A DNA stretch of 27,128 nucleotides from an uncultured Porphyromonas sp. (GTDB lineage: Bacteria; Bacteroidota; Bacteroidia; Bacteroidales; Porphyromonadaceae): the NCBI RefSeq assembly GCF_915070105.1, contig NZ_CAJZFJ010000029.1, forward strand, positions 1 to 27,128, given 5' to 3'. Both the position numbers and the translations under genes were made by a program. Positions 14,001-22,451 of the stretch are shown one piece after another; the stretch's first letter is position 1, and every line of letters begins with the position of its first letter. The notes under the pieces are model-generated. The model saw only the letters and a program-made list of their open reading frames with translations. It did not search any database and was not told where the DNA came from.

Positions 14001-16139
14001 TTGATCGATCAGCAGACCCGCCAGCGCATCCTCGATACTGCACAGATCTTGGATGTCGTCAGTGACTTCATCAGCCTGCGCCGTCAGGGGGTGAACTATG
14101 TCGGTCTATGCCCCTTCCATAGCGATAGGAACCCTTCCTTCTACGTCAATCCCGCCAAGAATATCTGCAAATGCTTCTCCTGTGGAGAGGGAGGTACGCC
14201 TCTGAACTTCATCATGAAGCACGAGCAGCTCTCCTACAGCGAGGCGCTCAAGTACCTAGCGAAGAAGTACAACATCGAGGTCGTCGAGCGGGAGGAGACC
14301 GAGGAGGAGAAGCAGCGCAATAATGAGCGGGAGTCGCTCTTTATCCTCAATGACTTTGCGGCGAAGTTCTTCCGTGATCAGCTCCTAGAGAGCGAGGAGG
14401 GTCGGGCCGTGGGTCTGGCTTACTTCCGTGAGCGGGGCATCCGAGAGGAGACGATAGAGAAGTTTGGGCTCGGCTACTCACCCGAGGATCGATCGAGCCT
14501 AACGACAGCGGCTCAGCGGGCAGGCTACTCGCTCAAGCGACTTGTCGAGGTGGGGCTATCCATTCAGCCCGAGGGGCAGACGACAGCCTTCGACCGCTTC
14601 CGTGGGCGAGTGATCTTCCCCGTGCGCAACCTCAGTGGACGCTATGTCGCCTTCGGTGGTCGCATCATGGGCAAGCGGGACAAGATCGCTAAGTACCTCA
14701 ACTCCCCCGAGAGCCTCATCTACTCTAAGAGCCGAGAGCTCTATGGGCTCTACTGGGCAAAGAGCGCCATCTCCAAGGCCAATAAGTGCTACCTCGTGGA
14801 GGGCTATACCGATGTGCTCTCCATGCATCAGTCGGGGATCGAGAATGTCGTCTCCTCCTCGGGTACAGCACTGACGATCGAGCAGATACGGCTCATCCGA
14901 CGCTTCACGACCAATATCACCGTCCTCTATGACGGCGACCAAGCGGGGATCAAGGCTGCCCTTAGGGGGATCGATCTCCTGCTGGAGGAGGGATTTAGCA
15001 TCAAGGTCGTCCTGCTCCCCGATGGCGAAGACCCTGACTCCTTCGCCCGTAGTCACAGCAGTGCCGAGCTACAGGCCTTCCTCAATGAGCACGAGACGGA
15101 CTTCATCCACTTCAAGATAGACCTCTTCCGTGATGAGATGGAGCATGACCCGCTTCGTCGAGCCGAGCTCATCTCTGACATCATGCGTAGCATTGCCCTC
15201 ATCCCCGATATGATCCAGCGAGCAGTGCTACTCCAGAGCTCTGCTAGCATCCTCCGGATGGATGAGCAGCTCCTGACCTCGGAGGTCAATAAGCTCCGCC
15301 GTCAGGGCATCACCGCACAGGGGCACTATACCCCACAGCAGCCCTCGACCACTGCTCCTGCTCAGTATCCTACCCAGCCTCCTCCCTATGAGCCCGATCC
15401 CTCCGCCCCGTCGGTCTATGCACCGACAGAGCCCGAGACGGCTGTACATATCCCCACGGCTCAGGTCGTGGATGAGGGCAGTATTGAGCCCTTTGAGCGG
15501 GAGCTGATGCAGCTCCTCCTGCTCTATAGTGATCGGATCATCTATGTCCCAGCAGCTATGGGGACACCCGATGAGGGGGGAGCACCCTATCCTCCTGAGG
15601 GGACACGCTTCTATCTGAGGGACTTTGTCCACAGAGAGCTGGAGGTGGACGGGGTCGAGGAGTGGTATTCGCCTCTGTTTAGTCTCTTCGTTAGGGAGCT
15701 AGAGGGACTCTGTCGGGAGCAAGGGATTGACCCGATCCCCCACTTTACCAATCACGAGGATACTCACCTTCGCCTCCTCTCGACAGAGCTTGTCGGGGAG
15801 AGTGGACTACTGGAGTTTCGCCCCGACAAGACTGACCTGCCTCAGTCCCTACTCGATGCTGTCAAGAATAGTTCGGGGGGCACCTCTTCGGAGGACGAGG
15901 CCAGCGAAGAGCGTCTACAGGAGGAGCGTTACCTCGGCTCGATGACTATACGAGCCTGTAATAGCTACAAGATGGCTCTGCTCGTGCGCTATATCGGTCA
16001 GCTCCAGGGCGAACTCAAGCAGGCACAGCGTGCCTCCGATGGTGAGCGGATCATGGAGATTCTAGCGGAGCTCTCGGAGCTCAATCGGGAGAAGCAGCGC
16101 TTCTCCAACCTCCTCGGTGATCGCACGATCGTAGGCTAA
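14001..16139 (+). CDS. dnaG: DNA primase
   Basis: Makes RNA primers for replication with the DnaB helicase. The 712 residues include the CHC2 zinc-binding domain (Cys37, His40, Cys58, Cys61; CPFHSDRNPSF and CFSCGEGG), the catalytic core, and a TOPRIM fold with Glu267 (LVEGYTDV) and Asp311/Asp313 (YDGDQAG). A Pro/Thr/Tyr-rich linker (~435-480) leads to the helicase-binding C-terminal region. The start is TTG at 14001: it yields the family N-terminus (IDQQTRQRILDTAQILDVV), and no ATG or GTG lies in frame between the kdsB stop and this codon. It follows kdsB by 14 bases without a visible promoter, so read-through from kdsB is expected. Confidence 0.96.
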   Translation: MIDQQTRQRILDTAQILDVVSDFISLRRQGVNYVGLCPFHSDRNPSFYVNPAKNICKCFSCGEGGTPLNFIMKHEQLSYSEALKYLAKKYNIEVVEREETEEEKQRNNERESLFILNDFAAKFFRDQLLESEEGRAVGLAYFRERGIREETIEKFGLGYSPEDRSSLTTAAQRAGYSLKRLVEVGLSIQPEGQTTAFDRFRGRVIFPVRNLSGRYVAFGGRIMGKRDKIAKYLNSPESLIYSKSRELYGLYWAKSAISKANKCYLVEGYTDVLSMHQSGIENVVSSSGTALTIEQIRLIRRFTTNITVLYDGDQAGIKAALRGIDLLLEEGFSIKVVLLPDGEDPDSFARSHSSAELQAFLNEHETDFIHFKIDLFRDEMEHDPLRRAELISDIMRSIALIPDMIQRAVLLQSSASILRMDEQLLTSEVNKLRRQGITAQGHYTPQQPSTTAPAQYPTQPPPYEPDPSAPSVYAPTEPETAVHIPTAQVVDEGSIEPFERELMQLLLLYSDRIIYVPAAMGTPDEGGAPYPPEGTRFYLRDFVHRELEVDGVEEWYSPLFSLFVRELEGLCREQGIDPIPHFTNHEDTHLRLLSTELVGESGLLEFRPDKTDLPQSLLDAVKNSSGGTSSEDEASEERLQEERYLGSMTIRACNSYKMALLVRYIGQLQGELKQAQRASDGERIMEILAELSELNREKQRFSNLLGDRTIVG

Positions 16140-16184
16140 GGCCTTCGTGGGGAGGAGCGTGGGGCTACTTAGCGAGGGAAATAG

Positions 16185-16192
16185 TATCTTTG
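16185..16192 (+). promoter_or_regulatory. -7 promoter box of hpt
   Basis: TATCTTTG matches TAnnTTTG exactly, 53 bases before the hpt ATG. Confidence 0.6.
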
Positions 16193-16245
16193 TGCTTCTT
16201 TTGAAAGAATAAGCTAATAAGCATCATTACTATAGACATAGGTGT

Positions 16246-16788
16246 ATGAGAGAAGTAGTATTACACGGTCGTACCTTTGAGCTCTATCTCGAGGCAGAGG
16301 TGGTCAATCAGGCAGTACGCCAGCTGGCCCTCCGTCTAAAGGAGGACTTCAAGGGGCGTGACCCGCTCTTCGTGTGCATCATGAACGGCTCCTTCATGTT
16401 CGCTTCAGAGCTGATGTATGCCATCGATGAGGACTTCGAGGTAGCCTTCGCTCGCTACAGCAGCTACGAGGGAACCAGCAGCACAGGGCAGCTCCGTGAG
16501 GTCATGCCCGTGACCCAGTCCCTAGAGGGACGTGTGGTGGTCATCGTGGAGGATCTGATCGATACAGGCTTCACTATGTACTGCCTACAGAAGCGATTCT
16601 ATGAGCTAGGTGCCAAGGAGGTGCACATCGCCTCCATGCTCTCTAAGCCCGAAGCCCTAAAGTGTGACGTCAAGACCGACTACATCGCCCTAGAGATCGA
16701 GAACAAGTTCATCCTCGGGCACGGGCTAGACTATGACAACTATGGGCGCATGTTCAAGGATATTTATCAACTCAAAGACGAAGCATAA
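16246..16788 (+). CDS. hpt: Hypoxanthine (guanine) phosphoribosyltransferase
   Basis: Salvages hypoxanthine, and probably guanine, with PRPP to give IMP/GMP. The 180 residues are standard. FVCIMNGSFMFASEL (42-56) is the early loop, YSSYEGTSSTG (71-81) the flexible catalytic loop, and VVIVEDLIDTGFT (98-110) the PRPP motif with Glu102/Asp103; KTDYIALEIENKFILGHGLDYDNYGR near the C-terminus gives base specificity. It is 5 bases upstream of adk, so these two purine genes are probably co-transcribed from the box at 16185. Hpt makes IMP, which PurA can route to AMP, and Adk handles AMP. Confidence 0.96.
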   Translation: MREVVLHGRTFELYLEAEVVNQAVRQLALRLKEDFKGRDPLFVCIMNGSFMFASELMYAIDEDFEVAFARYSSYEGTSSTGQLREVMPVTQSLEGRVVVIVEDLIDTGFTMYCLQKRFYELGAKEVHIASMLSKPEALKCDVKTDYIALEIENKFILGHGLDYDNYGRMFKDIYQLKDEA

Positions 16789-16793
16789 GAACC

Positions 16794-17366
16794 ATGTTGA
16801 ATTTAGTGATCTTCGGAGCTCCAGGCTCTGGTAAGGGCACGCAGAGTGAGATCCTGATCGAGCAGTATGGTCTCGACCACATCTCCACGGGCGATATCCT
16901 CCGTGGTGAGATCAAGGCTGGCAGTGAGCTAGGAAAGGCTACCAAGGGATATATAGACGCTGGGCAACTCGTACCCGACGGACTGATCATAGACATGATC
17001 GAGAAGGTGCTCGGGGAGCGTAAGCCCAAGAAGGGTATTATCCTCGATGGCTTCCCCCGTACGGTAGCTCAGGCAGAGGCCCTAGATGCTCTCTTCGCCA
17101 AGCTCGGCACCCGTGTACACGCAGTCCTAGACCTGCAGGTCGAGGAGGCCGAACTCATAGACCGTCTCCTCAAGCGCGGTCAGGAGAGCGGACGTAGCGA
17201 TGACAACCTCGAGACCATCCAGAAGCGTCTCGGTGTCTACCACGCTCAGACTGCCCCCATCGCAGCGCACTACGCCCAGCAGGGTGTGCACCACGCCATC
17301 CAGGGCAGTGGCGCTATCTCCGACATCACCGCTCGTATCGCCCGCGAGCTCGACACGCTAGCTTAA
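16794..17366 (+). CDS. adk: Adenylate kinase
   Basis: Interconverts AMP + ATP with 2 ADP. The P-loop GAPGSGKGT is at 8-16; DGFPRT (about 82-87) binds AMP, and the LID region near 125-140 (RLLKRGQESGRSDDN) is short and lacks the four zinc Cys residues. At 190 residues this is the short-LID type usual in Bacteroidetes. ATG 16794 is 5 bases after hpt. A hairpin follows at 17425. Confidence 0.97.
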   Translation: MLNLVIFGAPGSGKGTQSEILIEQYGLDHISTGDILRGEIKAGSELGKATKGYIDAGQLVPDGLIIDMIEKVLGERKPKKGIILDGFPRTVAQAEALDALFAKLGTRVHAVLDLQVEEAELIDRLLKRGQESGRSDDNLETIQKRLGVYHAQTAPIAAHYAQQGVHHAIQGSGAISDITARIARELDTLA

Positions 17367-17424
17367 TCAGAGCTAGAGGCGATACCTGAGCCCCCATAAC
17401 GGTTGGAGGGACAAGGCATAGTGG

Positions 17425-17468
17425 CTGAAGTGTCACGCTTACCCCCACATCTGGGTAGGGCACTTCAG
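17425..17468. terminator. Bulged stem-loop between adk and obgE
   Basis: CTGAAGTG (17425-17432) pairs with CACTTCAG (17461-17468), and an inner TACCC (17440-17444) pairs with GGGTA (17453-17457). No T-run follows. It lies 58 bases after adk, so it may separate adk and obgE transcription. Confidence 0.5.
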
Positions 17469-17520
17469 GCACATGCCTTTCCTTGTATATTCACTTTCCC
17501 CATCTTCACTTAGCGCCACT

Positions 17521-18711
17521 ATGGCTGAATCAAACTTTGTAGACTACGTCAAGATCTACTGCCGCTCCGGTAAGGGTGGCCGTGGCTCGACACACTTCCG
17601 TAGAGAGAAGTACATCCCCAAGGGAGGACCTGATGGCGGTGATGGCGGACGTGGAGGAGATATCTACGTCCGAGCTAACGAGAACTATTGGACTCTACTC
17701 CACCTGCGCTACCAGCGCCATGTCATCGCTACTGGAGGTGGCAATGGTAGAGGTAAGCGCTCTACAGGTGCCGATGGCGAGGATCAGATCATCGAGGTAC
17801 CTGTCGGGACTGTGATCTACGATGCTGAGACGGGTGAGTTCATCATGGACCTAAGTCGGGATGGACAGCAGGAACTCCTACTCAAGGGTGGACGAGGAGG
17901 GAAGGGAAATACCTTCTTCAAGACCTCTACGAACCAAGCCCCTCGCTATGCCCAGCCTGGCGAACCCGCACGTGAGCGTACCGTCATCCTACAGCTGAAG
18001 ATGCTCGCTGACGTAGGGCTCGTAGGGCTCCCCAACGCAGGGAAGTCCACGCTACTCTCCGTCCTCACTGCTGCCAAGCCCAAGATCGCTAACTATCCCT
18101 TCACGACGCTAGAGCCTAACCTCGGGATGGTGCGCTATCGTGATGATCGCTCCTTCGTGATGGCGGATATACCGGGTATCATAGAGGGTGCTGCAGAGGG
18201 GCGAGGCCTAGGGCTACGCTTCCTTAGGCACATCGAGCGCAATGCCCTCCTACTCTTCATGATCCCAGCAGATACTGAGCACATAGCCGACGAATATCGC
18301 CTGCTACTCGGGGAGCTCACGAAGTACAATGCAGAACTACTGGAGAAGAGGAAGGTGCTGGCCATCACCAAGTGTGACCTCATCGATGAGGAGATACAGG
18401 GATGGATACGTGAGGAGCTACAGAACGAACTCCCCGAGAACCTCCCCCTAATCTTCATCTCGGGGGCAGCACATCAGGGTCTCTCGGAACTCAAGGACCT
18501 CCTCTGGCACGAACTCAATAGAGAGACCAAGCACCGAGCAGAGAGCATCATCCAGCAGGCGATCGATGTGACGAGTCTCACGTGGGATGACGATGATGAG
18601 CCACTTCCACCACTTGACGAGGACGATGAGTCTTGGGATGAAGAGGAGGATGGAGACCTAGAGCTTGACTGGGATGACCTCGAGCCTGCCTCCCCCGAAG
18701 ACCTCGAGTAA
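17521..18711 (+). CDS. obgE: Obg-family GTPase
   Basis: GTPase that binds the 50S subunit and helps assembly and growth control. The 396 residues begin MAESNFVDYVKIYCRSGKGG, the canonical Bacteroidetes start; an in-frame ATG at 17473 would add 16 residues without family support. The Gly-rich Obg fold covers ~1-160 (KGGPDGGDGGRGG). The G domain has GLPNAGKS (169-176), DIPGIIEGA (216-224) and TKCDLID near 281. The C-terminus (~345-396) is an Asp/Glu-rich tail (DDDDEPLPPLDEDDE) rather than a longer OCT domain. No exact promoter box was found. It converges on the GNAT gene, with a shared 22-bp stem-loop between. Confidence 0.97.
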   Translation: MAESNFVDYVKIYCRSGKGGRGSTHFRREKYIPKGGPDGGDGGRGGDIYVRANENYWTLLHLRYQRHVIATGGGNGRGKRSTGADGEDQIIEVPVGTVIYDAETGEFIMDLSRDGQQELLLKGGRGGKGNTFFKTSTNQAPRYAQPGEPARERTVILQLKMLADVGLVGLPNAGKSTLLSVLTAAKPKIANYPFTTLEPNLGMVRYRDDRSFVMADIPGIIEGAAEGRGLGLRFLRHIERNALLLFMIPADTEHIADEYRLLLGELTKYNAELLEKRKVLAITKCDLIDEEIQGWIREELQNELPENLPLIFISGAAHQGLSELKDLLWHELNRETKHRAESIIQQAIDVTSLTWDDDDEPLPPLDEDDESWDEEEDGDLELDWDDLEPASPEDLE

Positions 18712-18745
18712 AGGACTACACCCTCCGACATACACAGCACGATCT

Positions 18746-18795
18746 AACGTCACGAGGCGATACCTACCGATGTGTAGGTATCGCCTCGTGACGTT
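18746..18795. terminator. Perfect 22-bp bidirectional stem-loop between obgE and the GNAT gene
   Basis: Arms 18746-18767 and 18774-18795 are fully complementary with a 6-nt loop (CGATGT). It lies between convergent genes, so it can terminate both. On the plus strand it is followed by only a short T stretch (GTTTAAGC). Confidence 0.85.
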
Positions 18796-18825
18796 TAAGC
18801 CCCTCTAGGGGACGACAAGGAGTCG

Positions 18826-19749
18826 CTAGGCCTGTGGGTACTCGCTAGCTCTGGGGCTTAGCTGCACATAGTAGTAGCTGTCCATGAGGAGGCCATTCTT
18901 GATCACAGATAGCCTCTGTATCCCCTCCAGCTGATAGCCAGCCTTCTCTAGGACACGTTGAGATCCCTTGTTGTAGGGAAAGACGAGGGCAAAGATCCTC
19001 ATGAGCCCCAGCTCATCGAAGGCATAGTCGGTCATCTGCCGTACCGCCTCGGTAGCTATCCCTCGCCCCCAGTGAGGTTCACCGAGCCAATAGCCTATCT
19101 CCGCTGATAGGCGCTGAATGTCTGTACCCATAATCACCCCGATGACACCTACTAGTGCGCCCTCAGCTTCGATAGCTAGGCTCAGGTGGGGCTGCTCCTG
19201 TTGTGTCATCTGGATGAAGGCCTTGGCGTCGTCGAGGCTGTAGGGATTGGGGAAGTAGTCTCGGAGGTTATCCCAAATGCGCTTGTTGTCCGCTAGGCGA
19301 GCTAGGCACGGGGCATCCTCAGGGGTAAGAGGACGTAGCCTTACGCTCTCGGCCTTCCCTTGCTCACGGAAGGTCTTGAGCTTCTTCTCGATGAAGCTAA
19401 GGTCGTTGATGGCCTTGTCCTTGTCCTTATTTCTGCCGTATCTATCGAGCCAAGCCAAGATCCCAAAGGAATAGAAGCAGAAGCCCTCGGGAGTGAGGTC
19501 TCTCACACGGATCGCTGTCTCGTCGGTCACTCGCTCCCCTTCGGCTAAGATCCTCCTCGTCGTGAGCCCATTGTCCTGTAGGAAGAGTATGATGTGCTCA
19601 TAGAGGCGGCGACTATGCTCTTGTTCCTCGGTTGTGCGAGAGTAGGGCGCAGCTAAGCTAGGTTGGGTAAGCCAGCCACACTGAGAGATCACCAGATCCT
19701 GCTCGAGCTCGAGGTATTGGTTGGTTAGGGAGGCACGTGTTGGTTTCAT
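18826..19749 (-). CDS. Two-domain protein: unknown N-terminal domain plus GNAT acetyltransferase
   Basis: 307 residues. The C-terminal part (about 136-297) is a GNAT fold of RimJ/RimL type: VRLRPLTPEDAPCLARL at its start, EIGYWLGEPHWGRGIATEA (217-235) with the acetyl-CoA loop WGRGIA (227-232), and NKGSQRVLEKAGYQLEG (260-276). The N-terminal ~130 residues are a separate, mainly helical domain (LYEHIILFLQDNGLTTRRIL; LTPEGFCFYSFGILAWLDRY; INDLSFIEKKLKTF) that I do not recognise. No signal peptide; cytoplasmic. The substrate cannot be read; the subfamily acetylates protein N-termini or small molecules. Monocistronic by position: it faces obgE, with the galK 3' hairpin upstream. No exact promoter box is visible. 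Confidence 0.88.
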   Translation of the reverse strand: MKPTRASLTNQYLELEQDLVISQCGWLTQPSLAAPYSRTTEEQEHSRRLYEHIILFLQDNGLTTRRILAEGERVTDETAIRVRDLTPEGFCFYSFGILAWLDRYGRNKDKDKAINDLSFIEKKLKTFREQGKAESVRLRPLTPEDAPCLARLADNKRIWDNLRDYFPNPYSLDDAKAFIQMTQQEQPHLSLAIEAEGALVGVIGVIMGTDIQRLSAEIGYWLGEPHWGRGIATEAVRQMTDYAFDELGLMRIFALVFPYNKGSQRVLEKAGYQLEGIQRLSVIKNGLLMDSYYYVQLSPRASEYPQA

Positions 19750-19800
19750 ACGAAGTCCTTGTGTCGGTGTGTGGAGGGTGAAGTATCGGCTGTATAGAGA

Positions 19801-19847
19801 GATACCCCACAGAGTGACTGCCTAGGCAAGTCCTCTAGTGGGGTATC
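19801..19847 (-). terminator. Stem-loop downstream of galK
   Basis: GATACCCCAC (19801-19810) pairs perfectly with GTGGGGTATC (19838-19847). The inside is nearly palindromic around GCCTAGGC, extending the stem with small bulges. It begins 20 bases after the galK stop on the minus strand. No T-run. Confidence 0.65.
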
Positions 19848-19867
19848 CAAGCTGGGAGCTAAGTAGC

Positions 19868-21019
19868 CTAGAGGCGACGAGAGCCGTCCGAGATGACTAC
19901 GTCGTAGAACTTAGGTTCGTGGCCATACTTCGCTGAATAGCGGCGGCGAACCTCCTCGACGAAGTGATCGTGGAGATCTTCCTTCAGGAGGTTGATCGTA
20001 CAGCCTCCGAAGCCACCGCCCATCACACGTGAGCCCGTGACTCCGTACTCCTTAGCCAGGTCGTTGAGGAAGTCTAGCTCCTCACAGCTGACCTCGTAGA
20101 GCTTGCTCATGCCATAGTGTGTCTCGTACATCTTCTCTCCTACGGTGGCGTAGTCGCCACGGCCGAGGGCTTCGCAGACAGCGAGTACACGATCTACCTC
20201 ACCGATGACATACTCAGCACGCTTGTAGTCCTCTTCGCTGATCTCGCTGCGTACCTCATGGAGCATCTCGTGGCTAGCATCACGTAGGAACTTGACCTCG
20301 GGGTGACGCTTCGCGATTGCAGCCACTGCACGCTCGCAGCTCTCACGACGCTTGTTGTAGGCGGAGGAGGCTAGCTCGTGCTTGACCACGCTGTCTACGA
20401 GCAGGAGGCGGTAACCCTTGGACTTGGGGTCGAAGGGGAAGTACTCGTATTCGAGGCTCTTGCAGTCGAGGCGGATGAGGTGCCCAGCCTTACCGAAGAC
20501 GGAGGCAAACTGGTCCATGATCCCACACTTCACCCCGATATAGTTGTGCTCGGTGGCTTGACCGATCTTGGCAAGCTCGAACTTGTCGATGCCGAGGGAT
20601 AGGAGGTCATTGAGAGCGAAGGCAAAGGTGCTCTCTAGGGCAGCAGAGGAGGACATACCAGCTCCGAGGGGCACATCCCCTGCGAAGACTGTGTCGAAGC
20701 CCTCGACCTTCTTACCCCGCTTCTGGATCTCACGGCATACACCGAAGATATAGCGTGCCCAAGACTCCTTGGGGGCATCCTCTTCGTTGAGGCCGAACTC
20801 TGCGCTCTCGCCTAGGTCTAGTGCATAGGCACGGATACGATCAGTGCCGTTGAGGCGAATCTCGGCTACCATAGCCTTATCTACGGCTCCTGGGAAGACG
20901 AAGGCGCCGTTGTAGTCGGTGTGCTCACCGATGAGGTTGATACGTCCTGGAGAGGTGAAGAGTGTGCCTTCGGCTCCATAGAGCTCTTGGAACTTGCTAC
21001 GAATACTAGCTGTGTTCAT
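19868..21019 (-). CDS. galK: Galactokinase
   Basis: GHMP kinase that phosphorylates alpha-D-galactose with ATP. The 383 residues are standard. The galactokinase signature is at 25-38 (GRINLIGEHTDYNG), the ATP loop PLGAGMSSSAALE at 117-129, the catalytic Asp169 within CGIMDQFAS, and MGGGFGGC near 335 completes the active site. It is the last gene of the minus-strand galM-gluP-galK group, 83 bases after gluP, with a stem-loop in the gap, so it may be partly separated from its partners. No galT or galE is in the window. Confidence 0.97.
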   Translation of the reverse strand: MNTASIRSKFQELYGAEGTLFTSPGRINLIGEHTDYNGAFVFPGAVDKAMVAEIRLNGTDRIRAYALDLGESAEFGLNEEDAPKESWARYIFGVCREIQKRGKKVEGFDTVFAGDVPLGAGMSSSAALESTFAFALNDLLSLGIDKFELAKIGQATEHNYIGVKCGIMDQFASVFGKAGHLIRLDCKSLEYEYFPFDPKSKGYRLLLVDSVVKHELASSAYNKRRESCERAVAAIAKRHPEVKFLRDASHEMLHEVRSEISEEDYKRAEYVIGEVDRVLAVCEALGRGDYATVGEKMYETHYGMSKLYEVSCEELDFLNDLAKEYGVTGSRVMGGGFGGCTINLLKEDLHDHFVEEVRRRYSAKYGHEPKFYDVVISDGSRRL

Positions 21020-21052
21020 CTGTAGTACTTATATATGATGTGTATAGAGAGG

Positions 21053-21091
21053 CCTATCCCCTCACCTGGATAGACCAAGCGAGGGGATAGG
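21053..21091 (-). terminator. Stem-loop between gluP and galK
   Basis: CCTATCCCCTC (21053-21063) pairs perfectly with GAGGGGATAGG (21081-21091). It begins 11 bases after the gluP stop on the minus strand. It may attenuate transcription into galK or protect the gluP mRNA end. Confidence 0.55.
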
Positions 21092-21102
21092 AGGGATGAT
21101 GA

Positions 21103-22404
21103 CTAAGGGAGCTGCTTTACCTTGTGTCCGATGAGGGCATAGTAGAGCAGGTAGGCCTCGCCGATGACGACGATCGCCCATGTCCACTGCCAGCCGTGGA
21201 AGCTGTCAGCGAGGAAGCCCTGCAGTAGGGGGAGGATAGCTCCACCCACGATACCCATCATCAGGGCACCAGAGCCTGCAGCGGTGTACTTGCCGAGCTT
21301 GTCGATAGCTAGGGCGAAGATAGCTCCCCACATGATGGAGTGGAAGAGACCAGCACCGATGAGGAAGTAGGGGTTGTCAAGTACCATAGCGACGAGGACG
21401 AGGATACCAGCCACAGCAGAGGTGAAAGCCAGCTGCTTGCTCGCACTGATGCTGCTGAGGAAGCTACCACAGAGACGACCTACGAGCATGAGCCCCCAGT
21501 AGAGGGTAGCCAGCAGGGCGGGGTTGGAGAGACCCTTGTTCTCTGCATAGAGGTTGATGTTGTTCCCTACGCAGACCTCGACACCTACGTACATGAAGAT
21601 AGCGACGACACCAAGCGCTAGGTGGCTGAAGCTCCATACGCTCTTCTCGAGCACTTCGCCTTCCTTCTTCTCTGCGCTTGCGATAGTAGGTAGGTGGATC
21701 TGTGTCAGAGCGACGATCAGACCACCGACGAGTACGATCAGTACGAGGAAGGGGATGTAGAGCGAGCTGATCTGGATATCTAGCCCAGTCTTGCCAGCGA
21801 AGATCACGTGAGCCACGAGCAGGGGAGCGATGGTAGCCATAGAGGAGTTACCCGTCCCTGCGATGGACTGACGTGTGACACCCGTCGTCCCCTTGACGCT
21901 ACAAGCTACGATGTAGGGGTTGAGTACCGCCTGTAGGAAGGTCAGTGCAGATCCTGCTACGAAGGCAGCTACGAGGAAGATGTAGTAGGCCGTGGGGATC
22001 ACGACTGCACCCTCATACTTGTAGCCTTCGCCTGCAGCACGTGCTGCGTCGATCGTGGGCTGGAAGTTCGCTATATCCATCGTCTCAAAGACGTAGGCGG
22101 ATAGCTCATAGAGTCCAAAGGCGGCGATCAGACCGAAGAGCCCGAAGATGAGGGTCTGCTTGTAGCCCTTCCGCTCGATGTACTTAGCGCTGGGGACACC
22201 CATAGCTAGGTAACCGAAGAAGAAAGCAAAGGTCAGCAGCGTCGTCAGGGTGTTCGTCTGTGCTCCTGCCATCAGCAGGAAGGCTGCCTTCATGGGTGCC
22301 TGGAACTGTCCGTTGAGGTTCGTGATAAGCCCTACGAGGGACATCAGCACCACCATGATGATGAAGGGCACTAGATAGCTCTGCGCCTGTTTCTGTTGTG
22401 TCAT
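21103..22404 (-). CDS. gluP: Glucose/galactose MFS transporter (FucP family)
   Basis: A 433-residue inner-membrane symporter with about twelve hydrophobic helices. FucP-family features are visible: FIIMVVLMSLVGLITNLNGQ (helix 1), FFFGYLAMGVPSAKYIERKGYK (loop 2-3), FLQAVLNPYIVA (helix 4) and GNSSMATIAPLL near the centre; LMLVGRLCGSFLSSI is in the second half. It brings in hexose with protons or sodium. It sits between galM and galK: galM epimerises imported beta-galactose and galK phosphorylates the alpha form. It starts 47 bases after galM. Glucose or another hexose cannot be excluded, but context favours galactose. Confidence 0.92.
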   Translation of the reverse strand: MTQQKQAQSYLVPFIIMVVLMSLVGLITNLNGQFQAPMKAAFLLMAGAQTNTLTTLLTFAFFFGYLAMGVPSAKYIERKGYKQTLIFGLFGLIAAFGLYELSAYVFETMDIANFQPTIDAARAAGEGYKYEGAVVIPTAYYIFLVAAFVAGSALTFLQAVLNPYIVACSVKGTTGVTRQSIAGTGNSSMATIAPLLVAHVIFAGKTGLDIQISSLYIPFLVLIVLVGGLIVALTQIHLPTIASAEKKEGEVLEKSVWSFSHLALGVVAIFMYVGVEVCVGNNINLYAENKGLSNPALLATLYWGLMLVGRLCGSFLSSISASKQLAFTSAVAGILVLVAMVLDNPYFLIGAGLFHSIMWGAIFALAIDKLGKYTAAGSGALMMGIVGGAILPLLQGFLADSFHGWQWTWAIVVIGEAYLLYYALIGHKVKQLP

Positions 22405-22451
22405 CTGTGAGTTGTTGAGTTATGTAAGTTGTTAGTAGGATTTATTCGAGA

